Shown here: positions 1-5,656 of the stretch, piece after piece
How positions within the stretch are numbered: position 1 is the stretch's first letter
Layout: each line of letters opens with the position of its first letter
Assembly: GCA_003218345.1 (NCBI GenBank)
Contig: QHNF01000215.1
Location: 1-8,434 of the forward strand
Direction of reading: 5' to 3'
DNA length: 8,434 bases
DNA from: Verrucomicrobiota bacterium
Lineage (GTDB): Bacteria; Verrucomicrobiota; Verrucomicrobiia; Chthoniobacterales; UBA10450
Notes under the pieces: generated by a model
What the model saw: the letters and a program-made list of their open reading frames with translations, nothing else
Told to the model about the DNA's origin: nothing
Databases searched by the model: none
Position numbers and translations under genes: made by a program

Positions 1-2
1 TG

Positions 3-920
3 CGGCAAAAACCTGGGCAATTCGAAGCCGGACGGCGCGCCATTGATGAACACCTCCGACGACAGGGCATCAGGGGTCACGTCGCCATCGACTGGCGCAC
101 GCACGCTTATTGGGTCAAACGGGACCTTGCCGAGGTGAAAAAGATTTCCATCATCATTCCGGTGCGCGACCGCATCGGGCTGCTGGCGCGCTGTATTGAG
201 AGCATCACGACCAGGACAAGTTATCCAAATTATGAGATCATAGTTGTGGGCAACGATAGTCGATTGGAGGGGGCCCGCGCTTATTTCGGCCGGTCCGAAC
301 ACCGGCCGCTGCAGTATGAAGGGCCGCTCAATTATTCGGCGATCAACAATTTCGCCGTCGAGCAAACCCAAAGTCCCTGGCTGCTCTTTTTGAACAACGA
401 CATGGAGGTGATCGAACCCGATTGGCTCGGCTACATGGCCGAGCATGTGCAGCGGCCAGAAGTCGGCGCGGTAGGTGCGCGATTGCTCAATCCGGATGAT
501 ACGATCGAGCACGCCGGGATTGTTCTTGGCGTCAATGGAATCGCGCAGTCGGCTTTTCGCGGTTTTCCCGCGGAAGATCCCGGGGCGAGTCGCCAGTTGC
601 AGGTGACTCGCAACTGCAGTGCGGTTTCAAGCGCCTGCATGCTCACGCGGCGCGAAATTTTTCAGCAAGCGGGCGGATTCGATGAAAATCTGCAGGGCGC
701 GTTTGGCGACGTCGACCTTTGCCTGAAAATGCGACGCGCGGGCTATCTGATTGTTTACACTCCTTTTGCAAAGCTTTATTGGCATGAGTCGCAAATGGAT
801 AAGATCGACGCGGGTAGCGAGACAATCATTCGCGATCATTGGGCTGGCGTTTTGCACCGCGATCCTTATTACAATCCAAATCTTTCTCGCGAACGGGCCG
901 ATTTCTCGTTAGGCAAGTGA
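3..920 (+). CDS. Family 2 glycosyltransferase, 3' part (5'-truncated by the window edge)
   Basis: The frame is open from base 3 to the TGA at 918-920 (305 codons), with no stop upstream of the GTG at 135. The residues before that GTG read as protein (EAGRRAIDEHLRRQGI, then THAYWVKRDL), matching the linker that often precedes the GT-A domain in large GT2 enzymes. The gene therefore starts outside the window, and the GTG is not its start. Numbering from base 3, the GT-A fold begins near residue 47 (ISIIIPVRDR), followed by NYEIIVVGNDS, the nucleotide-sugar/metal motif LLFLNND, an acceptor-side stretch with GAVGARLLNPD and IEHAGIVLG, and the conserved GGFDENLQGAFGDVDLCLK and YWHES. The C-terminal DPYYNPNLS is typical of this group. 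It should transfer a sugar from an activated donor onto a glycan, probably at the inner face of the membrane; donor and acceptor cannot be read. The next gene follows after 19 nt, which suggests a glycan operon. Family is firm, specificity unknown. Confidence 0.9.
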   Translation, partial: RQKPGQFEAGRRAIDEHLRRQGIRGHVAIDWRTHAYWVKRDLAEVKKISIIIPVRDRIGLLARCIESITTRTSYPNYEIIVVGNDSRLEGARAYFGRSEHRPLQYEGPLNYSAINNFAVEQTQSPWLLFLNNDMEVIEPDWLGYMAEHVQRPEVGAVGARLLNPDDTIEHAGIVLGVNGIAQSAFRGFPAEDPGASRQLQVTRNCSAVSSACMLTRREIFQQAGGFDENLQGAFGDVDLCLKMRRAGYLIVYTPFAKLYWHESQMDKIDAGSETIIRDHWAGVLHRDPYYNPNLSRERADFSLGK

Positions 921-939
921 GCGGTTTTAGAAACTCAAC

Positions 940-1692
940 ATGAACAAGGGCGAAACGAATTTGTGGGTGGGCGCGAGTGATGCAGCGCGAGATGCACTCA
1001 CGGCGCGCGATTATAAGGCTGGCTCGTTCGCCCAACGGGTCGCGCGCTCTGGTGTCGATGCAGGCGAGCTTGCCGCTGCAGACCGATCCAAACCTGAAAT
1101 GAAACGCGTTTGGGTTCCAGGCGTGGAGATTTTTTCTCGCACAATCCATCCGCAGCGTCACCGCGGAGTTTTCGGTGAATTTGTGCGGCGTGACGAGGGA
1201 ATTCTGGGGAAGATTGGTCTTTGGCCAAAGCAATGGTCGGCGGCGCGGATGTTCGCGTGGACCGCAAAAGGTTTTCATGTGCATCCGCCAAGCATTCCGC
1301 CCGATATGACTGCGGAGAGATGGTTACGACGTTTGTTCATGCGCAAGCCGCAAAATTATTCCCTGCGTCGTTATGATGACGAACAATGGGATGTAATGTT
1401 TTTCCTGCAGGGACGTGCGGAGATGATTCTGTGCGACATCCGTGTGGGATTTCCCAGGCGCACCATGCGTTTCTTTGTCGATGGCGATAATCATCGCAGC
1501 AGCAACAACGTCGGTATCGTAATTCCACCGGGTGTGGCCCACGCCATTCGCGCTGAAGGCGCAGAAGATGTAGTCATGGTTTACGGAACGAGCACCGTTT
1601 TCCATCCGGAATTCGAGGGGCGAATTGCGAGCGAGATTGAAACTGCTGAGCTGCCCGAATCCTGGCAGAGCTTTTTAGGTAGTGGCGATTGA
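940..1692 (+). CDS. RmlC-like cupin protein (possible dTDP-sugar epimerase relative)
   Basis: This is a 250-residue soluble protein without signal peptide or membrane segment. The first 55 or so residues are unassigned. From residue 60 (PGVEIFSRTIH) the order of motifs follows dTDP-4-keto-6-deoxyglucose 3,5-epimerase: a GVFGEF strand (77-81), KGFHVHPP (110-117) where RmlC has RGLHYQ with its catalytic His, a central cupin strand MFFLQGRAEMILCDIR (153-168), IPPGVAHAI (195-203), and an end resembling the Y-x-P-x-x-E-x-x-I segment (FHPEFEGRI, 221-229). His113 fits the catalytic His. The RmlC Tyr appears to be Phe221, so epimerase chemistry is doubtful and isomerase or binding roles are possible. 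The insert around 118-148 (MTAERWLRRLF region) is not usual for RmlC. The start has no clear Shine-Dalgarno sequence. Its place between a glycosyltransferase and a methyltransferase (12 nt to the next gene) supports a sugar-related role. Confidence 0.65.
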   Translation: MNKGETNLWVGASDAARDALTARDYKAGSFAQRVARSGVDAGELAAADRSKPEMKRVWVPGVEIFSRTIHPQRHRGVFGEFVRRDEGILGKIGLWPKQWSAARMFAWTAKGFHVHPPSIPPDMTAERWLRRLFMRKPQNYSLRRYDDEQWDVMFFLQGRAEMILCDIRVGFPRRTMRFFVDGDNHRSSNNVGIVIPPGVAHAIRAEGAEDVVMVYGTSTVFHPEFEGRIASEIETAELPESWQSFLGSGD

Positions 1693-1704
1693 CCTCAATC
1701 GGCC

Positions 1705-2445
1705 ATGGGCGGTTCGCGTGAACCTCCGCTACCTGTCGATCAAATGAAGCGAAGCTTCGATCCGGCCGTCTTGGAAATGATGGACCGGCCGCAGCCCGTT
1801 TCTGTCGAGTTAGAAAAAGATCTGGAACGTATTCGACAACTCAATCGCTGGTTCGGAAGCTATCGCTTGGTTTTGAGTTTTGTTCGCCGCTGGATAAAAC
1901 CGGGCGCGCGAATGCGCCTTCTCGATCTTGCCACCGGATCAGGCGATATCCCGCGGCTCATCATTGATTATTCCAGATCGATCGGCGCAGTGGTGGAGAT
2001 TGACGCGCTGGATCGACAATCGGCCACGCTGGACATCGCCCGAAAATTGAGCGCCGATTACCCGGAAATTTCCTTCATCAACGAGAACATTCTGGAATGG
2101 AATTCCGCTGAACCTCACGACATTGCACTTTGCACGCTCACACTTCATCACTTCAGCGATGAAGACGCCGTGAAAGTTCTGCGGCGCTGCAGGGAGTTAG
2201 CCGCAAAATTTGTCCTTGTATCCGATTTGCGGCGTGGACTATTTCTCAAGTCCGGCGTTCATATCTTGACCGCGCTAGTTTTTCGCGAACCGATGACGCG
2301 CTATGACGCGCGGCTTTCTGCCGCACGCGCATTTTCATTTTCAGAAATGCGCGATTTGGCACTTCGCGCAGGGTGGCAAGGCTTCGGACACAAACGATTT
2401 CGATTCGCCCGACAGGCGATTTGGTTGGAAAAGATCGATAACTAA
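1705..2445 (+). CDS. SAM-dependent class I methyltransferase
   Basis: This is a 246-residue cytoplasmic protein with a Rossmann-type methyltransferase domain. Motif I is LLDLATGSGDIP (72-83), which binds S-adenosylmethionine. The acidic end of strand 2 is near EIDALDRQ (98-105), the motif IV region is ALCTLTLHHFSDED (141-154), and post-motif elements include VSDLRRG (172-178) and a helical tail with FREPMTRYDA (193-202). The MMDRPQPVS start and the VSDLRRG/MTRYDA signature resemble the methyltransferases often found beside type III polyketide synthases and FAD-dependent reductases, and more distantly UbiE. No such partners are visible here, so the substrate is unknown. The ATG at 1705 is taken as start; the ATG at 1744 (MKRSFDP) is an equally plausible one, and neither has a good ribosome site. 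It lies 12 nt after the cupin gene, so co-transcription is likely. Methyltransferase identity is firm, acceptor unknown. Confidence 0.85.
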   Translation: MGGSREPPLPVDQMKRSFDPAVLEMMDRPQPVSVELEKDLERIRQLNRWFGSYRLVLSFVRRWIKPGARMRLLDLATGSGDIPRLIIDYSRSIGAVVEIDALDRQSATLDIARKLSADYPEISFINENILEWNSAEPHDIALCTLTLHHFSDEDAVKVLRRCRELAAKFVLVSDLRRGLFLKSGVHILTALVFREPMTRYDARLSAARAFSFSEMRDLALRAGWQGFGHKRFRFARQAIWLEKIDN

Positions 2446-2473
2446 TGCGGGAGATAATCTTCGAATCGCCTGC

Positions 2474-2494
2474 TTGCGTCGGAGGATGACGCAA
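2474..2494. repeat. Small hairpin upstream of the SBP56 gene
   Basis: TTGCGTC (2474-2480) and GACGCAA (2488-2494) form a perfect 7-bp stem around a 7-nt loop, GGAGGAT. No T-run follows, so it is not a canonical intrinsic terminator. It lies between the methyltransferase stop and the next gene. It could be a weak terminator for the upstream genes, an operator or an mRNA structure, but nothing in the sequence decides between these. Confidence 0.4.
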
Positions 2495-2501
2495 ACAAGC
2501 C

Positions 2502-2530
2502 TTGAGTTATCGCATCTGAAGCTGTAAAAA
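2502..2530 (+). promoter_or_regulatory. Weak candidate sigma-70 promoter for the SBP56 operon
   Basis: TTGAGT (2502-2507) is separated by 17 bp from TAAAAA (2525-2530). Each hexamer matches 4 of 6 consensus bases. The site lies 26 nt before the SBP56 ATG and just after the small hairpin, where a promoter would be expected. The A-rich -10 is poor, so this is only a candidate. Confidence 0.25.
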
Positions 2531-2541
2531 AAGTAACGTCC

Positions 2542-2551
2542 AAGGAGGAGG
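2542..2551 (+). promoter_or_regulatory. Strong Shine-Dalgarno sequence of the SBP56 gene
   Basis: AAGGAGGAGG contains a full AGGAGG core 7 nt before the ATG at 2556. The other genes in this window have weak or no recognisable ribosome sites, so this stands out and suggests the SBP56 protein is made at a high level. Confidence 0.85.
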
Positions 2552-2555
2552 TCTT

Positions 2556-3950
2556 ATGCCGCTCTTGAAACCAGATCCCACGTTTTATCCGTCACCGCGC
2601 TTGGCCATGCAGGCGCCACCAGAGAAGCATGCGTTCGTGGCGGCGCTTACGCCACCAGGTAGCAAACTCAACGATGCGCTACTGGTTTTAGATCTTGATC
2701 CTGACTCGCGCAGCTACGGGCAGCAGGTTGGCGAGGTTACGATGCCCGAGTTTGGTGATGAGTTGCATCATTTCGGTTGGAATGCGTGCAGCTCGGCGCT
2801 TTGCCCGTATGCGCCGCACCCACACGTCGAGCGCCGCTACCTGGTTGTGCCCGGCCTACGCTCCTCGCGCATTCACATCATCGACACAAAACCCAATCCG
2901 CGAAAACCCAAGATCGTCAAAGTGATCGAGCCGGAAGAAGTTTTCGCACGCGCCAATTATTCGCGTCCGCACACGATTCACTGTGGTCCAGAAGGCATTT
3001 ACGTCAGCGCGTTCGGAGCGCCGAATGGCGACGGGCCGGGCGGCATCTTCATGCTCGATTGCGAAACGTTCGAGATTCTGGGCCAATGGGAAATGGACCG
3101 CGGACCGCAATTTCTTCATTACGATTTCTGGTGGCATCTGGGTTTCGACACGCTGCTGAGCAGCGAGTGGGGCACGCCGAACATGATTGAAAACGGATTG
3201 CAGCCGGACCTGCTTCTAGCTAGCAAATACGGCCATCAGATGCACGTCTGGGATCTGCGCCGACGGCGCCATATCCAGGCGCTCGATTTGGGAAAAGAGC
3301 AGCAAATGGTCCTCGAGATGCGTCCCGCCCACAACCCAACCAAGGCCTACGGCTTTGTTGGCGTGGTGGTTTCGCTCAAGGATTTGTCCGCGTCTGTCTG
3401 GCTCTGGCATCGCAACGATGGTGCGTGGGATTTGAAGAAAGTGATAGAAATTCCAGCCGAACCGGCCGATCCGGCAAACCTACCGCCGATGCTCAAGGAT
3501 TTTAAAGCGGTGCCGCCACTAGTATCGGACATCAATTTATCGCTGGACGATAAATTTCTGTACGTTTCCTGCTGGGGGACGGGCGAGTTCTTACAATATG
3601 ACGTATCCGACCCATTCAATCCGAAGAAGACTGGCTCAGTGCGCATTGGCGGAATCGTCAATCGCACGTCGCACCCGAAGAAACCAAACCAGCCGCTGTC
3701 TGGCGGGCCGCAAATGGTGGAAGTGAGCCGGGATGGCAAACGGGTCTATTTTACGAACTCGCTTTATGCCGCGTGGGATGAGCAATTCTATCCCGACGGC
3801 GTAGGCAGTTGGATGGCCAAACTTGAGGCCGACCCACAAGGCGGCATACGCTTCGACGAAAATTTTTTCGTCGAGAACAGCGATTATCGTGTTCACCAGA
3901 TTCGCCTCGAAGGAGGCGATTCTTCCAGCGATTCGTTCTGTTTTCCGTGA
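2556..3950 (+). CDS. Selenium-binding protein / methanethiol oxidase family (SBP56, MtoX-like)
   Basis: The protein has 464 residues, close to human SELENBP1 (472), and is collinear with the SBP56 family throughout. Family members studied as methanethiol oxidases (bacterial MtoX, human SELENBP1) convert methanethiol to formaldehyde, H2S and H2O2; bacterial MtoX is a copper protein. Visible signatures are DELHHFGWNACSSALCP (68-84), VVPGLRSSRIHIID (97-110), KVIEPEE (122-128), SRPHTIHCGPEGIYV (136-150), HYDFWWHLG (188-196), SSEWGTPNMI (202-211), YGHQMHVWDL (225-234), SDINLSLDDKFLYVSCWG (324-341), QYDVSDPFNP (347-356), GGPQMVEVSRDGKRVYFTNS (383-402) and the terminal GGDSSSDSF (453-461). The repeated strand pattern fits a beta-propeller. 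The position matching human Cys57 is Gly here (SYGQQV); the CxxC-like site reads C-S-S-A-L-C (78-83). There is no signal peptide, unlike periplasmic MtoX, so a cytoplasmic location is inferred. The next gene overlaps by 4 bp. Family is firm; methanethiol as the real substrate is not proven. Confidence 0.93.
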   Translation: MPLLKPDPTFYPSPRLAMQAPPEKHAFVAALTPPGSKLNDALLVLDLDPDSRSYGQQVGEVTMPEFGDELHHFGWNACSSALCPYAPHPHVERRYLVVPGLRSSRIHIIDTKPNPRKPKIVKVIEPEEVFARANYSRPHTIHCGPEGIYVSAFGAPNGDGPGGIFMLDCETFEILGQWEMDRGPQFLHYDFWWHLGFDTLLSSEWGTPNMIENGLQPDLLLASKYGHQMHVWDLRRRRHIQALDLGKEQQMVLEMRPAHNPTKAYGFVGVVVSLKDLSASVWLWHRNDGAWDLKKVIEIPAEPADPANLPPMLKDFKAVPPLVSDINLSLDDKFLYVSCWGTGEFLQYDVSDPFNPKKTGSVRIGGIVNRTSHPKKPNQPLSGGPQMVEVSRDGKRVYFTNSLYAAWDEQFYPDGVGSWMAKLEADPQGGIRFDENFFVENSDYRVHQIRLEGGDSSSDSFCFP

Positions 3951-4615
3951 GTGGGCTCTGGCCGTGGCTGACGCTGTTCGGCCTAGGCGCTTTTCACGGG
4001 ATCAATCCGGCCATGGGATGGCTATTTGCTGTTGGACTGGGATTGCAGGAACAGAAGCGCATAGCAGTTCTTCGTGCTCTGCCACCGATCGCTCTCGGAC
4101 ACGCGCTTTCCATCGCGACTATCATCGCGGCGGTTCTGCTGGCTCGGGTTACCGTGCCACCATTCGATCTGAAAATTGCTGCTGCTGCGATCCTATTTGC
4201 TTTTGGACTGTATCGCCTCTTTCGCTCACGTCACCCGAACTGGGTAGGCATGCGGGTTGGTTTCGGCGATTTAACTCTATGGTCTTTTGTTATGGCATCG
4301 GCTCATGGCGCGGGTTTAATGTTAATCCCGTTATTTCTTAAATCAGCCCCACAGACGCTTGCGCCACACACGGGTCCAATGGCCTTGCACATGCACTCGA
4401 CTTGCGGCCTCGGATTCGCTAACTTCAACACTCCTTCGCTGCTGACGAGTTCAGTTGCCGTCCATACCTTGGGCTATCTTTTGGTAACTGGTGTGGTAGC
4501 GATGTTGGTTTACGAGAAGCTCGGTGTCGGAATGTTGCGCCGCGCCTGGTTCAACGTGGATTTGTTCTGGACGCTCGCGCTGATAGCCACTGGCGTATTG
4601 ATCCTGTTCCTTTGA
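3947..4615 (+). CDS. Six-helix membrane protein coupled to SBP56, NicO/HupE-like His motifs
   Basis: This is a 222-residue, very hydrophobic protein with about six predicted membrane helices (near 5-30, 46-67, 72-92, 110-131, 165-190 and 204-222). The GTG start at 3947 sits inside the SBP56 stop (GTGA, 4-bp overlap), which indicates translational coupling; no separate ribosome site is visible. Helix 1 carries GAFHGINPAMG (14-24) and helix 4 ASAHGAGLM (117-125). Each half also has a second His helix: LGHALS (50-55) and VHTLGY (172-177). This suggests two related three-helix halves. The GxxHGxxP and GHALS motifs recall nickel/cobalt NicO/RcnA and HupE/UreJ-type transporters, though overall membership is uncertain. 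The loop between helices 4 and 5 has His141, His148, His150 and Cys153, a possible metal site. Given the partner, it may supply or remove copper or another metal, or move a sulfur or C1 compound. This is inference. I do not recognise a named gene. Confidence 0.8.
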   Translation: MSGLWPWLTLFGLGAFHGINPAMGWLFAVGLGLQEQKRIAVLRALPPIALGHALSIATIIAAVLLARVTVPPFDLKIAAAAILFAFGLYRLFRSRHPNWVGMRVGFGDLTLWSFVMASAHGAGLMLIPLFLKSAPQTLAPHTGPMALHMHSTCGLGFANFNTPSLLTSSVAVHTLGYLLVTGVVAMLVYEKLGVGMLRRAWFNVDLFWTLALIATGVLILFL

Positions 4616-4683
4616 TTTGGTGTTGTCGCCCTGGATAGATTTCGTTATTCGCGGATTGCAGGCGATTAGGTAATGCTGGCGCC

Positions 4684-5511
4684 GTGGAAATTCTCAGTAC
4701 CGTTGCCAGCGCCAGCTCATTGGCAAAAAACAAACCTCGCGTGCTCGTTCCAACGATGGGGGCTTTGCACAAGGCGCATTTGCAGTTGATTCGGATCGCG
4801 CGTGAGCGCGCCGGCATCGATGGTGAAGTGGCGGTGAGCATCTTTGTGAACCCGATCCAGTTTGAACCGGGAAGCGATTACCAACAATATCCCCGTCCGG
4901 AACAAGCCGATGAAGATTTTTGCCGGGAAGCGGGAGTCAATCTTTTATTTAGGCCGCCGGTTGGGGAGATGTATTTTGATGATCGCTCCACATTTGTGGA
5001 GGAAACTTCTTTATCGAGTGTGCTTGAAGGCGAATCGCGCCCCGGACATTTCCGTGGCGTCTGCACGGTGGTCGCGAAACTTTTCAATATTCTTGCGCCG
5101 GACGCGGCGTTATTTGGCGAGAAGGATTTTCAGCAACTGGCGATCGTTCGCCGCATGGTGCGGGATCTCGATTTTAAGATTGAAATCGTAGCTGTACCTA
5201 CCGTGCGCGAAGAGGACGGACTGGCATGCAGCTCGCGCAATCAATATTTAAACTCAGAAGAACGGAAACAGGCAACAGTTTTGCATAAAGCGTTAGTGGC
5301 CGCGGCAAATGCCGGCAAAAAATCCGCGAGCGACGTTATCGATCTTGCGCGAAAGGTGATCAGCGAAGCGCCACTGGCGCGAATCGATTATGTGGCGCTA
5401 GTGGATGCGGAAAATTCGCAAGCGGTGGAAATGGTCAGACCGAACTCATTGCTCGCGGTGGCCGTGTTCTTCGACAAGACTCGTTTAATCGACAACATCC
5501 GATTAGGATGA
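4684..5511 (+). CDS. panC: Pantothenate synthetase (pantoate-beta-alanine ligase)
   Basis: PanC joins pantoate and beta-alanine using ATP to give pantothenate, the last step before coenzyme A synthesis, in the cytoplasm. The 275-residue protein has the usual length and all main motifs: PTMGALHKAH (23-32, the HIGH-type ATP site with His29 and His32), VSIFVNPIQF (51-60), YPR (69-71), SRPGHFRGVCTVVAKLFNI (118-136), FGEKDFQQ (144-151) and REEDGLACSSRNQYL (175-189). The ATP motif reads H-K-A-H where most enzymes have H-x-G-H. GTG at 4684 is the only sensible start: the frame closes with a TAG at 4636, no ATG lies between, and it puts 22 residues before PTMG, close to other PanCs. The ribosome site is poor (AGG about 13 nt upstream). 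The 68-bp gap before it holds no convincing signal. panB and panD are not in the window. Confidence 0.96.
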   Translation: MEILSTVASASSLAKNKPRVLVPTMGALHKAHLQLIRIARERAGIDGEVAVSIFVNPIQFEPGSDYQQYPRPEQADEDFCREAGVNLLFRPPVGEMYFDDRSTFVEETSLSSVLEGESRPGHFRGVCTVVAKLFNILAPDAALFGEKDFQQLAIVRRMVRDLDFKIEIVAVPTVREEDGLACSSRNQYLNSEERKQATVLHKALVAAANAGKKSASDVIDLARKVISEAPLARIDYVALVDAENSQAVEMVRPNSLLAVAVFFDKTRLIDNIRLG

Positions 5512-5526
5512 ACGAACACGATTCGC

Positions 5527-5647
5527 GGAGCGCACCAATGTTGCTTGTGTCGTTAGGCATCTTGCCTGACGGACGACCCATGCGGTACGCGGTACAAAGG
5601 TGTTCGCGGCCAGATGCCGCGAACGACACGGTGGAAACGTGCGCTCC
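5527..5647. repeat. 121-bp nested palindromic element between panC and nadB (REP/MITE-like)
   Basis: The outer arms GGAGCGCAC (5527-5535) and GTGCGCTCC (5639-5647) are a perfect 9-bp inverted repeat. Inside, GTGTCGTT (5547-5554) pairs with AACGACAC (5622-5629). GGCATCT (5556-5562) can pair with AGATGCC (5612-5618). Two local hairpins compete with these: AGGCA/TGCCT around TCT (5555-5567), and GTTCGCGGC/GCCGCGAAC around CAGAT (5602-5624). The centre has GCGGTAC twice in tandem (5582-5595). The element starts 15 nt after the panC stop and ends 9 nt before the nadB ATG, so it fills the gap. It has no coding capacity of its own and shares its arm core with the element at 8228-8369. It looks like a non-autonomous dispersed repeat; an effect on panC mRNA ends or nadB translation is possible but unproven. 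Confidence 0.8.
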
Positions 5648-5656
5648 ACATATTTC

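Noticed and set aside
135..920. GTG at 135 as the start of a complete 261-residue glycosyltransferase
   Set aside because: The frame is open upstream to base 3 and the upstream residues fit the family, so this is an internal Val codon.
826..1605. Minus-strand open frames opposite the glycosyltransferase and cupin genes (and similar ones elsewhere)
   Set aside because: They have no family-like motifs and lie opposite well-supported genes, as expected for shadow frames in GC-rich DNA.
2474..2494. Intrinsic terminator after the methyltransferase gene
   Set aside because: The 7-bp stem has no following T-run on either reading; only a hairpin can be supported.
3823..4341. 172-codon + strand frame across the SBP56-membrane protein junction
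   Set aside because: It is out of frame with two supported genes, rich in Arg and Ser, and has no recognisable domain.
5600..5656. An upstream GTG start for nadB adding 19 residues
   Set aside because: These codons lie inside the palindromic element, and the ATG at 5657 gives the standard NadB N-terminus.
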